Assembly: GCA_902168115.1 (NCBI GenBank)
Contig: CABHPB010000067.1
Location: forward strand, 124,001 to 188,000
Direction of reading: 5' to 3'
Origin: an uncultured Methylopila sp.
Lineage (GTDB): Bacteria > Pseudomonadota > Alphaproteobacteria > Rhizobiales > Methylopilaceae
Length of the DNA stretch: 64,000 bases
Of the stretch, positions 17,849-28,255 are shown piece by piece. The notes below the pieces were generated by a model. The model ran no database searches. It worked only from the letters and a program-made list of their open reading frames with translations, and was not told the DNA's origin. The first letter of the stretch is position 1; every line of letters starts with the position of its first letter. Made by a program: the position numbers and the translations under genes.

Positions 17849-17980
17849 TCAGCCCTGCCGGTCGCGCTCCTCGTCGTCGGAGGCGCCGCGCACCAGCGCC
17901 ATGGCGAGCCCGCCGCCGATGACCAGCAGGGCGCTCGCGCCGGTCATCAGCCAGAAGAGATCGCCGCCTTCCCCGATCAT
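17849..17980 (-). CDS. Small single-pass membrane protein (43 aa)
   Basis: A 43-residue protein with a short N-terminus, one hydrophobic helix (about residues 9-31, FWLMTGASALLVIGGGLAMAL) and a charged tail (ASDDEERDRQG). The ATG at 17980 is preceded on the minus strand by GGGAG with 6-nt spacing, a good ribosome-binding site, which with the clean helix-plus-charged-tail design supports a real gene. It ends 6 nt from the stop of the convergent DUF3617 gene. Not recognised; similar small membrane proteins are widespread but unnamed in Rhizobiales. Confidence 0.6.
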   Translation of the reverse strand: MIGEGGDLFWLMTGASALLVIGGGLAMALVRGASDDEERDRQG

Positions 17981-18140
17981 GTGATGCTCCCGATCGTCTC
18001 GAATGGGGTCCGAATCGGACGGCGGACGGTGTAGGGGGTCGCGGTGGCGGACGAAGGGCGCGGAGGCGCCCGCCCCGCCGCGTTTGAAACGAGGAGCCGC
18101 CGCATTTCGGACGGGCGGTCCCATTAGGGAGGCGAAACCG

Positions 18141-18566
18141 ATGAACCGGAGAAGCGCGCTTGCGGCGCTCATGATTGCGGCATTCGCGGCGACCTCGCCG
18201 CTCGCCGCTGCGGAGGTGAAGAGCATGTCGAACGGACTGAAATATGTGGACGTCGCGAGCGGCTCCGGCCCCGAGGCCAAGCCCGGCCAGCGCGTCGAGG
18301 TGCACTACACCGGCTGGCTTGACCAGGGCGGCCAGAAGGGCAAGAAGTTCGACTCGTCGGTCGACCGCAACGAGCCTTTCTCCTTCAGCCTCGGCGCGGG
18401 CGAAGTCATTCGCGGCTGGGACGAAGGAGTCGCCGGCATGAAGGTCGGCGGCAAGCGTACGCTGATCATCCCGGCCGATCTCGGCTACGGCGCGCGCGGC
18501 GCCGGCGGCGTCATCCCGCCGAACGCGACGCTGATCTTCGACGTCGAGCTGCTCGGCGTGAAGTGA
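18141..18566 (+). CDS. Exported FKBP-type peptidyl-prolyl cis-trans isomerase
   Basis: Catalyses proline isomerisation during folding, probably in the periplasm: residues 1-24 form a signal peptide ending LAAAEV. The rest is a single FKBP domain with VEVHYTGWL, FDSSVDRNEPFSFSLG, VIRGWDEGVAGMKVGGKRTLIIP and LGYGARGAGGVIPPNATLIFDVELL, so the active-site aromatic and acidic residues are intact. At 141 aa it is the minimal one-domain form. ATG 18141 follows GGGAGG at 8-nt spacing; the frame extends upstream but without a better start. Confidence 0.93.
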   Translation: MNRRSALAALMIAAFAATSPLAAAEVKSMSNGLKYVDVASGSGPEAKPGQRVEVHYTGWLDQGGQKGKKFDSSVDRNEPFSFSLGAGEVIRGWDEGVAGMKVGGKRTLIIPADLGYGARGAGGVIPPNATLIFDVELLGVK

Positions 18567-18581
18567 TTTGGCGCGGCGCGC

Positions 18582-19607
18582 TCACACGCGCGCCACGACC
18601 AGCCTGAGGCCGCGCCAGGCGAAGTTCGAGACCGCGCCGGCGAGCAGCGATCCGAACCAGACCAGAACGCCGATCAGGTGCTTCATCAGCATCTCGGAGA
18701 GGCGGATCGAGGTGCGGAACGCCCGAAGGCTCGCGCGGCCCATCAGCTCGGCGACCGCGCGGGAGCGCGTTCCGAAGCGTTGCGCGAAGCGGCGCATGTC
18801 GGAGAGCTCGTCGACGTTGCGGGCGTATTTCATCAGCCGCACCGTCTCGGCCGCGCCGACCGCCGACCCGACCGCACGCAGCTCCGTGGTCGCGCCGGAA
18901 ATCGCCGCGAGCCCCTTCGCGCCGACGGACGCCGCGTCGTCCGCCTCGCGCGTTCCGACGCGGGCGAGGCGGCGGCCGAGATCGGCGGCGAACTCCGCCG
19001 TCATCGCGCCGGTTCTTCGCGCGGCCTTCAGCACCGACAGGCCGAACCGCGCAGGGGCCGCGCCGCCGGCGGTCGCGTAGGTCGCGGCGGTGACCGCGAC
19101 GCCGGCCGTCGCTATCCCGAGGATCAGGTTCGAATGCTCCTCGCCGCGCGCGATCTTCGCGCTCTCCCGTGCGATGTCGCGGACGTCGCCGATCACGGTG
19201 AGGTCCGCGGCGAGCGCGCCTGCGAGGGAAGCTGAGTCCTCGATCTCGCCGGTCGCGAAGCCGCGCGCGGCGCCCTTGGCGTTCCGCATCGCGACCGCGG
19301 CCGGCGCCTCGGCCTCGGCGAGACGAGCGAGGGTCTCGGCGGGCAGCGGACGCTTCAGCTCGGCGGCGAGGTCCGCGAAGCCGCGCGCGAGCGCGACGTC
19401 GTCGGCGTCGAGCGCGGCCTTCGCCTTCGCGTCCAGCCGGTCCGGCCCTGCGGCCTCGGAAAGCCCGCGCTCGATCGCGACCTCGAGCGGGACGGTCCAG
19501 CCGAAATCGCTCGCGATCCCCGCACCGACCAGAATAACCGAGCCGGCGAGCGCCGCGCGGCAGCCACGGGACGTCCAGTCGATGGCCTTGACGGCGCGCG
19601 CGCCCAT
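18582..19607 (-). CDS. Membrane protein of unknown function
   Basis: A 341-aa Ala-rich protein with no domain recognised. Hydrophobic stretches lie near residues 19-35, 163-182 and 308-332; the region between the first two is a charged Ala/Glu/Asp-rich stretch typical of helices or coiled coil, containing LARLAEAEAPAAVAMRNAKG. The last ~30 residues form a C-terminal membrane helix ending in RLVVARV. It is convergent with the FKBP gene (15 nt between stops) and divergent from moaB. Distribution looks lineage-specific, but this could not be searched. Confidence 0.65.
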   Translation of the reverse strand: MGARAVKAIDWTSRGCRAALAGSVILVGAGIASDFGWTVPLEVAIERGLSEAAGPDRLDAKAKAALDADDVALARGFADLAAELKRPLPAETLARLAEAEAPAAVAMRNAKGAARGFATGEIEDSASLAGALAADLTVIGDVRDIARESAKIARGEEHSNLILGIATAGVAVTAATYATAGGAAPARFGLSVLKAARRTGAMTAEFAADLGRRLARVGTREADDAASVGAKGLAAISGATTELRAVGSAVGAAETVRLMKYARNVDELSDMRRFAQRFGTRSRAVAELMGRASLRAFRTSIRLSEMLMKHLIGVLVWFGSLLAGAVSNFAWRGLRLVVARV

Positions 19608-19702
19608 CGGCTCCAGGCTCCGGAATTCGAGACCCGAGAGTTGGCCCCGAACCGCCGCCCATGCAAGAGATCGCGGCGCGGACGCGGGAAAGGACGAAAG
19701 CC

Positions 19703-20269
19703 ATGGCCGGACTGGACGAGACGCGGCCCTTCGTGCCGCTCGGCATCGCGATCGTGACGGTGTCGGACACGCGCGGCCTCGCCGAGGACAAGTCCGGCGA
19801 GGCGCTCGCCACGCGCATCTCCGAGGCAGGCCATCGCGTCTCGGGCCGCACGATCGTGCGCGATGATCGCGAGGCGCTGCGCGCGGCCGTTTCGCACTTC
19901 GTCGCTGACCCCGCGACCGACGTCGTGCTGACGACCGGCGGCACTGGCTTTACGGGCCGCGACGTCAGCCCCGACGCGCTGGAGCCGCTGTTCGAGAAGC
20001 GGATGGACGGCTTTTCCGCCCTGTTCCACGACTATTCGAACGGGACGATCGGAACCTCGACCCTGCAGTCGCGCGCCACCGCCGGCGTCGCGGGAAAGAC
20101 CTTCGTGTTCGTGCTGCCGGGCTCGACCGGCGCCTGCCGCGACGCCTGGGACGGCGTGCTGAAGGCGCAGCTCGACTACCGACACAAGCCCTGCAATTTC
20201 GTGGAGATTCTTCCGCGGCTCGACGAGCACCTGAAGCGCGGCAAGCTCCGCGCCGGCGCGTCAGCCTAG
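19703..20269 (+). CDS. moaB: Molybdenum cofactor biosynthesis protein MoaB
   Basis: MogA/MoaB-fold protein, thought to adenylylate molybdopterin before metal insertion. The 188-aa form has IVTVSDTR (residues 17-24), the nucleotide/pterin-binding loop TTGGTGFTGRD (77-87) and VLPGSTGACRDAW in the C-terminal half. ATG 19703 is preferred over an upstream ATG (19661) because the upstream 14 residues are not family-like and AAAGGA lies upstream of 19703. Its 3' end overlaps the convergent glycosyltransferase gene by 9 nt. Confidence 0.9.
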   Translation: MAGLDETRPFVPLGIAIVTVSDTRGLAEDKSGEALATRISEAGHRVSGRTIVRDDREALRAAVSHFVADPATDVVLTTGGTGFTGRDVSPDALEPLFEKRMDGFSALFHDYSNGTIGTSTLQSRATAGVAGKTFVFVLPGSTGACRDAWDGVLKAQLDYRHKPCNFVEILPRLDEHLKRGKLRAGASA

Positions 20270-20950
20270 CCGGGCGACGACGCTCGTCGGCAGGCGCAGC
20301 ATGAGGAGACCGCCGCGCAGCGCGGCCTTGCCCCAGGCGCCGCGCGCGTCCGGATCGACAGGAGCGAGCGCCCGCGACCTGAGGCGCAGCAGGCGGCGCG
20401 AGCCGATACGACGCACGAGGTCGGCCTCGGCCATTGCGGGAAGGTTCCGGAAGCCGCCGGCTTTCTCGTAGAGCGCGCGGTGGACGATCAGCCCCTGCTG
20501 CGCGCGCGGCAGTCCGGTCAGAAAGCGATAGAGCCCAGAAAAGCGCTCGGTCAGGCGCGCGCTGGCGTCGAAACTGTCGAGGCCGAACGAGAAGGTCAGA
20601 GCGCGCCGCTCGGCCTCGCCGCGCCGCTCCAGCGTCTCGATCATGGCGGCCGCCTCGCGGTGCCAGCCCTCCTCGAGGACGACGCCGGGTTCGAGCACCA
20701 TCACCCATGGCCCCTTCGCGGCGCGGGCCGCACGGTCGAGCCTGGCGCCGCGGGCCTGAGCGCCGCCTGCGACGGCATCCGCGACCCGGCAACCGGCGAG
20801 GTCCGCAACCTCGAGCGTGGCGTCCGAGGACCCCAGATCCGCGACCGTCACGTCCCGCACCACGCCGTCCGCGGCGGCCGAGACGAGCGACGCCAGCGTG
20901 CGCACGAGGGCCCGCTCGTCGTTCCGGGTTGGGATGACAACGCTCAGCAT
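20261..20950 (-). CDS. Family 2 glycosyltransferase-like protein
   Basis: GT-A-fold protein, 229 aa, opening with the typical MLSVVIPTRNDERALVRTL. The nucleotide-sugar site is only partly standard: VADLGSSDATLEVA takes the place of the usual D-G-S-x-D-x-T segment, and the metal-binding DXD position reads LEPGV, so catalytic activity is not certain. A later segment with FRNLPAMAEADLVRRI resembles the acceptor-side EDxDL motif of TIGR04283-like transferases. The C-terminus has a hydrophobic stretch without clear membrane helices. Starts divergently from the radical SAM gene, with 117 nt between. Confidence 0.75.
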   Translation of the reverse strand: MLSVVIPTRNDERALVRTLASLVSAAADGVVRDVTVADLGSSDATLEVADLAGCRVADAVAGGAQARGARLDRAARAAKGPWVMVLEPGVVLEEGWHREAAAMIETLERRGEAERRALTFSFGLDSFDASARLTERFSGLYRFLTGLPRAQQGLIVHRALYEKAGGFRNLPAMAEADLVRRIGSRRLLRLRSRALAPVDPDARGAWGKAALRGGLLMLRLPTSVVARLG

Positions 20951-21028
20951 CGCCAAATCCCTAGCATGCCAGCGATTATCTGTCCGTTGCGCCATTGCGC
21001 CGCTGCTTCGGGAAACGCGGCACGAAAT

Positions 21029-21043
21029 GTTCTTGCTATGTTC
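21029..21043 (+). promoter_or_regulatory. LexA (SOS) box upstream of the PA0069-family radical SAM gene
   Basis: The sequence GTTC-TTGCTAT-GTTC is an exact match to the alphaproteobacterial LexA operator, the direct repeat GTTC-N7-GTTC. It ends 24 nt before the ATG at 21068, a position where LexA would block transcription of that gene. It lies in the 117-nt divergent intergenic region, so the minus-strand glycosyltransferase could also respond. Flanking AT-rich bases (TTTTTG) fit a promoter. Confidence 0.75.
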
Positions 21044-21067
21044 CTTTTTGTTTCCTAGATTTCCTGC

Positions 21068-22204
21068 ATGTCGCTGCCGCTCCCCTCTCCGGTCTTCCGG
21101 ACAGCTCCCGAAACCGCCGTCTCGCACGAGCGGCGCCGCGGACGCGGCGTGGTCTCGAACGCGTCCGGACGGTTCGAGCCGTACCAGCGCGCCGTCGAGG
21201 ACGACGGCTGGGAGGGTCTTGGCGACCTGCCGCCGTTCAAGACCGAGGTGACGCTGGAGACGGCGCGCACGGCGATCACCCGCAACCAGTCGCCCGACAT
21301 CGCCTTCGACCGATCGATCAACCCCTATCGGGGCTGCGAGCACGGCTGCGTCTACTGCTTCGCGCGGCCGACCCACGCCTTCCTCGGCCTGTCGCCCGGG
21401 CTCGACTTCGAGAGCCGGCTGACGGCCAAGCCAAACATCGCCGAGCTGCTGCGGCGTGAGCTCGCCGCGCCGAGCTACAAGCCGCGGACGATTGCGCTCG
21501 GCACAAACACGGACCCCTACCAGCCGATCGAACGCACGCACCGCCTGACGCGCAAGATCCTCGAGGTGCTGGAGGAGACGCGGCATCCGGTCGGCATCGT
21601 GACGAAGTCGGCGCTGGTGCTGCGCGACATCGATATCCTCGCCCGCATGGCCGCGCAGGGGCTCGCTAAGGTGGCGATCTCGATCACGACTCTCGATCCG
21701 GTTCTCGCCCGCGACATGGAGCCAAGGGCGCCGACGCCGGCGCGACGGCTCGAGACGGTGCGCACGCTGGTCGCGGCCGGAATTCCCGTCACGGTGCTGA
21801 CGGCCCCGATCATCCCCTCGCTCAACGACCACGAGATCGACCGGCTGCTGGAGGCCGCGCACGCCTCGGGCGCGACGGAGGCGGGCTACGTGCTGCTGCG
21901 GCTCCCGAACGAGATCAAGGACCTCGTGCAGGAGTGGCTGCTGGAGCGCCATCCGGGGAAGATGCGCCGCATCCTGTCGCTGGTGAAGGATACGCGCGGC
22001 GGCAAGATGTACGATTCCGGCTGGGGCGTGCGGCAGACCGGTGAGGGCCCGGTCGCGTGGACGATCGGCCGCCGCTTCGAGCTCGCCGCGCGACGGCTCA
22101 AGCTCGACCGCCGGCACCTTCGCCTCAGGACCGACCTGTTCACGCCACCGCCGAAGGCGGCGCGCGGCGGGCAGTCGCCGGAGGACCAGCTCAGCCTGTT
22201 CTGA
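21068..22204 (+). CDS. PA0069-family radical SAM protein (SplB-like)
   Basis: Radical S-adenosylmethionine protein of 378 aa with the cluster-binding CX3CX2C motif C90-EHG-C94-VY-C97 in NPYRGCEHGCVYCFARPTH. The family is annotated as related to spore photoproduct lyase (COG1533), but its reaction is unknown. Other family marks are GTNTDPYQPIE, VTKSALVLRD and the KDLVQEWLLE segment. A perfect LexA box 24 nt before the start suggests it is induced by DNA damage, which would fit a repair-linked role. Convergent with the ICMT-like gene. Confidence 0.92.
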   Translation: MSLPLPSPVFRTAPETAVSHERRRGRGVVSNASGRFEPYQRAVEDDGWEGLGDLPPFKTEVTLETARTAITRNQSPDIAFDRSINPYRGCEHGCVYCFARPTHAFLGLSPGLDFESRLTAKPNIAELLRRELAAPSYKPRTIALGTNTDPYQPIERTHRLTRKILEVLEETRHPVGIVTKSALVLRDIDILARMAAQGLAKVAISITTLDPVLARDMEPRAPTPARRLETVRTLVAAGIPVTVLTAPIIPSLNDHEIDRLLEAAHASGATEAGYVLLRLPNEIKDLVQEWLLERHPGKMRRILSLVKDTRGGKMYDSGWGVRQTGEGPVAWTIGRRFELAARRLKLDRRHLRLRTDLFTPPPKAARGGQSPEDQLSLF

Positions 22205-22224
22205 GCGGCGCCGAAGCGTTCCGG

Positions 22225-22734
22225 TCAGTAGGCGTCGAACTTCTCCCTCATCGCCTCCTCCTCCTGTCGGACGCGGCGCCAGAGGGGGATGCAATAAAGC
22301 GGCAGCCCGACCAGCAGCGTGGCGAAGCCGTGCATGGCGAGCGCGAAGCCGATCAGTTCGGGCAGGATGTTCAGAACGTAGTTCGGATGTCGCACATGGC
22401 GGTAGAGCCCGGTCGCGACCAGCCGGTGGCCGGGCGACACGATGAGCTTGACCGTCCATTGCGGGCCGATATCCCGCAGGACGAGCAGCAGCGCGACGGC
22501 GCCGAAGGCGTAGATCGCAAGGCCCGCCGCGCTGATCCCATTGAACGAGGAGCCTCGCAGAACGCCCTCCGCGATCGCGGCGAGATAGAAGACCGTGTGC
22601 GCGATCGCGAGCAGGCGCGTGTTGCCTGCGCCGAACTCGACGGCGCCGGCCGCCTTCAGGCGCTTTTCGTTGCTGACCGAGACCACGAGCGTCGCGAGGC
22701 GGAAGGCGATCGCCGCGAGTGCAATCAGGATCAA
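22225..22734 (-). CDS. Isoprenylcysteine carboxyl methyltransferase (ICMT)-like membrane protein
   Basis: Membrane methyltransferase-fold protein, about 169 aa, with several hydrophobic segments and the ICMT/PEMT-type signature in VATGLYRHVRHPNYVLNILPE. The HPNY motif and nearby glutamate normally form the SAM site. The start is uncertain: the only ATG in frame (22869) would add 45 unlike residues and overlap the divergent rnhB start; TTG 22734 matches where the hydrophobic N-terminus begins (LILIALAAIAFRLATL). Bacterial members rarely act on prenylated proteins; the substrate is unknown. Confidence 0.8.
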   Translation of the reverse strand: MILIALAAIAFRLATLVVSVSNEKRLKAAGAVEFGAGNTRLLAIAHTVFYLAAIAEGVLRGSSFNGISAAGLAIYAFGAVALLLVLRDIGPQWTVKLIVSPGHRLVATGLYRHVRHPNYVLNILPELIGFALAMHGFATLLVGLPLYCIPLWRRVRQEEEAMREKFDAY

Positions 22735-22844
22735 TTCAGCGGCCCCGAGACAGGGTTGAAGGGACGCCCCTCCGATAGCCCGAAGGCGACCGCCGACGGA
22801 AGCCAAAGCGCCCTGCGCACTCGCGGGCGCGGATCGAATCGTCC

Positions 22845-23555
22845 ATGTTCGCCGCCATGCGCAAGCCATTCGACGCGCGGGTCCCGGCGCCCGGCATCGC
22901 CCCGAAACCGGTTCAGGCCAAGGCGATCACGCTCGTCGCGACCTTCCGGCGCGAGACGGCGGCGATGAAGGCCGGCCGCCAGGTCGTCGCCGGCGTCGAC
23001 GAGGCCGGACGCGGCCCGCTCGCAGGCCCGGTGGTCGCCGCCGCCGTCGTGCTCGATCCGAAGCGCCGGCCGAAGGGGCTGGCGGACTCCAAGACGCTGA
23101 CGGCCGAGCGGCGCGAAGAGCTGTTCGCCGAGATCATGGCGACGGCGTCGGTCTCCTTCGTCGCGGCCTCCACGGCGCGGATCGAGGCGCTCAACATCCG
23201 CGGCGCGACGCTCTGGGCGATGTCGCGCGCCGTCGCCGGGCTGAACCGGCGACCGGACATCGCCTTCATCGACGGGCGCGACAGGCCGCCGGGCCTCGCC
23301 TGCGACGCCGAGGCGGTGATCGGCGGGGACGGGCTTGTGATGTCGATCGCGGCCGCCTCGATCGTCGCGAAAGTCGTGCGCGACCGGATGATGCGCCGGC
23401 TCGCGCAGGATTTCCCGGACTACGGCTTCGAGCGGCACATGGGATACGGCACGCCGGAACACCTTGCAGCCTTGTCCCGCGTCGGCCCCTGCGCGCATCA
23501 CCGCCGCGGCTTCGCGCCGATCGCGGCGCTGCTGGCGGCGCAAGTCGCGGCCTGA
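22845..23555 (+). CDS. rnhB: Ribonuclease HII
   Basis: Endonuclease that nicks RNA in RNA-DNA hybrids and single ribonucleotides in DNA. The 236-aa protein has [15 protein letters not shown] with catalytic D52-E53, GLADSKTL, the FIDG aspartate and [17 protein letters not shown] with the fourth acidic residue. The first ~40 residues before the catalytic core are an extension common in alphaproteobacteria; an alternative start at ATG 22857 would shorten it by four residues. It lies two genes upstream of ccrM, a neighbourhood often seen in this class. Confidence 0.96.
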   Translation: MFAAMRKPFDARVPAPGIAPKPVQAKAITLVATFRRETAAMKAGRQVVAGVDEAGRGPLAGPVVAAAVVLDPKRRPKGLADSKTLTAERREELFAEIMATASVSFVAASTARIEALNIRGATLWAMSRAVAGLNRRPDIAFIDGRDRPPGLACDAEAVIGGDGLVMSIAAASIVAKVVRDRMMRRLAQDFPDYGFERHMGYGTPEHLAALSRVGPCAHHRRGFAPIAALLAAQVAA

Positions 23556-23615
23556 GGCGAACGACGGAACGTTTCGGCCGCCCGGCCGCTTCCCGTCCAT
23601 GCATGGGAGGGAGCG

Positions 23616-24110
23616 ATGCCGGCGACGCTGAAAGGCTCCTGCCGCTGCGGCGGCGTGACGTTCGAGGTGGAGAGCGCAGCGCCGGTCCCCTACCAGCTCT
23701 GTTACTGCACGATCTGCCGCAAGACCGCGGGCGGAGGCGGATACGCCATCAACCTGTCGGCCGACGCCCGCACGCTGAAGCTCGGCGGCGACGCGAAGCC
23801 CTCCGTCTACCACGCCGAGATCGCCGACGAGGACGGCGCCTGCGAGCGCTCGCCGGCGGAGCGCAACTTCTGCCCGCGTTGCGGAACCGCGCTCTGGCTG
23901 TTCGACCCGCGCTGGCCGGAGCTGCTCCACCCCTTCGCCTCGGCGATCGACAGCGAGCTTCCCGCCCCGCCAGAACGGACTCATCTGATGCTGCGGTTCA
24001 AGGCCGACTGGGTCGAGCCGGACGTCGGGCCCGGCGACCGCACGCACGACCTCTATCCCGACGAGTCGATCGAGGACTGGCACAGGCGGCACGGTTTGTG
24101 GGTCGACTGA
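23616..24110 (+). CDS. GFA-family zinc protein, copy 1
   Basis: Member of the GFA (glutathione-dependent formaldehyde-activating enzyme-like) family, 164 aa. Zinc-binding cysteines appear as the first set in GSCRCGGVTFEVE, the second in CYCTICRKTAGG and a third in NFCPRCGTALW. The family name is historical: most members have no proven formaldehyde activity. ATG 23616 follows GGGAGG. A second, shorter GFA protein is encoded at 36143-36472. Lies between rnhB and ccrM. Confidence 0.88.
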   Translation: MPATLKGSCRCGGVTFEVESAAPVPYQLCYCTICRKTAGGGGYAINLSADARTLKLGGDAKPSVYHAEIADEDGACERSPAERNFCPRCGTALWLFDPRWPELLHPFASAIDSELPAPPERTHLMLRFKADWVEPDVGPGDRTHDLYPDESIEDWHRRHGLWVD

Positions 24111-25343
<1,233 letters not shown>

Positions 25344-25405
25344 GCGGGCGACAAGCAACCGCTAACCAATCCGCTGCACAATTTTCACGCGCCGCGCGTG
25401 GCGGC

Positions 25406-27112
25406 ATGATTCGGATGGCCGCCATGTTCGGTTTTTCTCTGCGTGCGTCGCTGATCGCGCTCTCCGCTTTGTCGCTGGCGCTGGCGGTCGGCCTCGGAAC
25501 AGTCTCCCTTCACGGGCTCAAAGCGGTGAACGCCGGCGCTGAGGCGCTGCGCGGCAACCTGCGCGACCGGCTCGACAACGCCGCGGGCATGGCGGTCGCC
25601 TTCAATCGCATGCGGGTCGCAGAGGCCGAGCATGTCGCGACCTCGAACGCGCCGGAGAAGCAGGACGCGGTGAACGCGATCCAGACGGCGAAGGGCGAGT
25701 TCCACAAGCGCGCGGACGCCTACAGGGCGACGCTCGGAGCGGACGACGAGCAGGAAGCCAGGCTCCTGACCGGCCTCACCCGCAGCTTCGAGACCTACCA
25801 GCAGCTTGACGCCCAGTTCATCGACTTCTCCTCGACCTATCGCGAGATCGACGCCGGAGCCCTCTTCACCGGGGCCATGAAGCAACGCGCCAAGCCGATC
25901 GAGAACGCGGTCGAGGAGCTGATGTCGCTGAGCGCCCTCACCGCCGACGGCGCCGAGGCCCAGAACGTCGCGACCTACTCCCAGGCCTGGTGGCTCGCGC
26001 TGCTCTTCCTCATCGGTTCGCTCGCTGTCTCGCTCGGGCAGAGCGCCTTCGCACTCGTCGGCGTCAGCCGGCCGCTCGACCGGATCCGTTCGGTGATGAC
26101 CAAGGTCGCCGGCGGCGATCTCGCGGTCGAAGTGCCTTACGCCGGCCGCCGTCACGAGATCGGAGCGATGGCCCGCGCGGTCGAGGCCTTCAAGCAGGAT
26201 CTCGTCCACGCCCGCGAGCTTGAAAGCGAGAACGCCCTCGCCAAGGCCGGCGTCGAGGCGCAGCGCAAGACGGCCTCGCTCGCGCTCGCCGACCAGTTCG
26301 AAGGCGCGATCGGCGGCATCATCTCGAGCGTATCCGCGGCCGCGACCGAGCTCGCCACGACCGCCCGCGCCATGTCCACGACCGCCGACCGCACCGCCAC
26401 CCAGTCGAACCGCGTCGCGGAAGCAGCCGAGCAGGCCGCCGCGGACGTGAACGGCGTCACCTCCTCCACCGAGGAGCTCGGCCACTCCGTCGAGGAGATC
26501 GGCCGGCAGGCGGTCGACGCCGCGCGCCTCGCCCAGCAGACCGTCGACGACGCCGCGCGCACCGGGCAGCTGGTCCGCGACCTCAGCGAGGCGGCGCGGC
26601 GCATCGGCGACGTGGTCGACCTCATCTCGGACATCGCCGCCCAGACCAACCTGCTGGCGCTCAACGCCACCATCGAGGCGGCGCGCGCGGGAGAAGCCGG
26701 CCGCGGCTTCGCGGTCGTCGCCCAGGAAGTGAAGACGCTCGCCACCCAGACTGCAAACGCGACCGCCGAGATCACCCGCCAGATCGGCGCGACGCAGAAC
26801 GCAACGCATGACGCCGTCGACGCCATCGAAGGCATCAGCGGACGCATCCGGGCCATGAGCGAGACGGCCGACGCCATCGCCTCGGCGGTCGGGCGTCAGG
26901 AGATCTCGACGCGGGACATCGCGCAGCGCGTCTCGCTCGCCGCCACCGGCACGAGCGACATCAAGACGGGCATCTCCGACGTCGCCACGGCCACCGACGA
27001 GACCGGCACCGCCGCGACCCAGGTGCTCGAGGCGGCGACCGACCTGTCGCGCCAGTCCGAAAGCCTCGCCGCCGAGCTCGGCCGCTTCATGTCGAGCGTG
27101 CGCGCGGCCTGA
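25406..27112 (+). CDS. Methyl-accepting chemotaxis protein
   Basis: Transmembrane chemoreceptor, 568 aa. An N-terminal helix (about residues 14-36), a helical periplasmic domain rich in charged residues (about 37-193, likely a four-helix bundle), a second membrane helix (about 195-217), a HAMP domain (about 218-272) and a long cytoplasmic coiled coil. The kinase-binding tip is the conserved [20 protein letters not shown] segment (about 411-430) followed by [11 protein letters not shown]. No chemotaxis genes are nearby, so it is a lone receptor. The first start is ATG 25406; ATG 25418 or 25424 are equally possible. Its end overlaps the convergent mutY by 26 nt. Confidence 0.93.
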   Translation: MIRMAAMFGFSLRASLIALSALSLALAVGLGTVSLHGLKAVNAGAEALRGNLRDRLDNAAGMAVAFNRMRVAEAEHVATSNAPEKQDAVNAIQTAKGEFHKRADAYRATLGADDEQEARLLTGLTRSFETYQQLDAQFIDFSSTYREIDAGALFTGAMKQRAKPIENAVEELMSLSALTADGAEAQNVATYSQAWWLALLFLIGSLAVSLGQSAFALVGVSRPLDRIRSVMTKVAGGDLAVEVPYAGRRHEIGAMARAVEAFKQDLVHARELESENALAKAGVEAQRKTASLALADQFEGAIGGIISSVSAAATELATTARAMSTTADRTATQSNRVAEAAEQAAADVNGVTSSTEELGHSVEEIGRQAVDAARLAQQTVDDAARTGQLVRDLSEAARRIGDVVDLISDIAAQTNLLALNATIEAARAGEAGRGFAVVAQEVKTLATQTANATAEITRQIGATQNATHDAVDAIEGISGRIRAMSETADAIASAVGRQEISTRDIAQRVSLAATGTSDIKTGISDVATATDETGTAATQVLEAATDLSRQSESLAAELGRFMSSVRAA

Positions 27113-28187
27113 GCCGATCGCCGAGCGCATGGGCGAGCACTTTCCGGAAGACCGTCGGCAGCGCCTCGTCTGCGAGACGCTCGACCGGCGTCCAGCGCGC
27201 GCCTGAGGGCGCGCGCGCCCCAGCCGGGGCGTCGGCGACCAGCACCGCGAGCTCCAGCGCGAAGTGCGTGAACACATGCGTGGCGACGCCGGGCGTGCGC
27301 CGCCAGGTGGCGGCGAGCGGCGCGTCGGCCGCGAGGCTCGCGAGCGGCGCCGAAAGGTCGAGGTCTTCCGACCAGCGTCCGGTCGGCGTCTCGGTCATTC
27401 CGCCGAGCAGCCCCTTCGCCGGGCGGTCCCGCAGCAAGACCTCGCCGTCGGCCCGCTCGAGGACGAAGGCGACGCCGTAGCGTGTCGGCCGCGCCGCCTT
27501 CGGCGCCTTGCGCGGATAGGTCTCCGGCGCGCCCTCGGCGTGCGCGACGCAGGCGCCGCTCCAGGGGCACAGCGCGCAGGCCGGCTTTCGCGGCGTGCAG
27601 ATCGTCGCGCCGAGATCCATCATCGCCTGCGCGAAATCGCCGTGACGCGACGCCGGCGCGAGCGTCGCGGCGAGCCGGCGAATCTCGGGCTTCGCGCCCG
27701 GCATCGACGCCTCGACCGCGAACAGGCGGCTCACGACGCGCTCGACATTGCCGTCGACGACCGTCGCCGGGCGGTCGAAGGCGATCGACGCGATCGCGGC
27801 CGCCGTGTAGGGGCCGACGCCCGGCAGCGCGAGGAGCGCCGCCTCGCTGTCGGGAAAGCGCCCGCCATGGTTTTCGACCACGGCCTTCGCGCAGGCATGG
27901 AGGTTGCGAGCGCGGGAGTAGTAACCGAGCCCGGCCCAGAGCTTCAGCACCTCGTCGAGCGGCGCCGCGGCGAGGCTCGCGACGTCGGGAAAGCGGTCGA
28001 GAAAGCGCAGGAAGTAGGGACCTGCCGCCTTCACCGTGGTCTGCTGGAGCATGATCTCGGACAGCCAGACCCGGTACGGGTCGGCCCGCGCGCCCGGCTC
28101 CGCCCGCCACGGGAGCCGGCGCCGATGGCGGTCGTACCAGGCGAGCAAGGCGTTCGGATCGGGCGCGACTGGCTGGCGGCGGACCAT
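27087..28187 (-). CDS. mutY: A/G-specific adenine DNA glycosylase MutY
   Basis: Removes adenine mispaired with 8-oxoguanine, limiting oxidative mutations. The 366-aa protein has catalytic E44 in [10 protein letters not shown], the helix-hairpin-helix [11 protein letters not shown] (121-131), catalytic D145 in VVDGNVER, and a [4Fe-4S] cluster motif C197-X6-C204-X2-C207-X5-C213. The C-terminal third (about 235-360) is the NUDIX-like domain that reads 8-oxoguanine. It is convergent with the chemoreceptor and divergent from the DUF721 gene. All key residues are intact. Confidence 0.97.
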   Translation of the reverse strand: MVRRQPVAPDPNALLAWYDRHRRRLPWRAEPGARADPYRVWLSEIMLQQTTVKAAGPYFLRFLDRFPDVASLAAAPLDEVLKLWAGLGYYSRARNLHACAKAVVENHGGRFPDSEAALLALPGVGPYTAAAIASIAFDRPATVVDGNVERVVSRLFAVEASMPGAKPEIRRLAATLAPASRHGDFAQAMMDLGATICTPRKPACALCPWSGACVAHAEGAPETYPRKAPKAARPTRYGVAFVLERADGEVLLRDRPAKGLLGGMTETPTGRWSEDLDLSAPLASLAADAPLAATWRRTPGVATHVFTHFALELAVLVADAPAGARAPSGARWTPVERLADEALPTVFRKVLAHALGDRLRPRARST

Positions 28188-28255
28188 TGCGACGGGATAG
28201 ACTCAGAATGATTTGAGCCGACACGTCGACAGAACTCCGCCGCCCCCGCAAGGCC

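Noticed and set aside
16101-18305. Minus-strand frame open across the gene-free region and both DUF3617 genes
   Set aside because: Lies antisense to two signal-peptide-bearing genes and an FKBP leader, and its product is Arg/Pro/Gly-rich without domains. Kept only as a note that the region could carry a conserved non-coding element.
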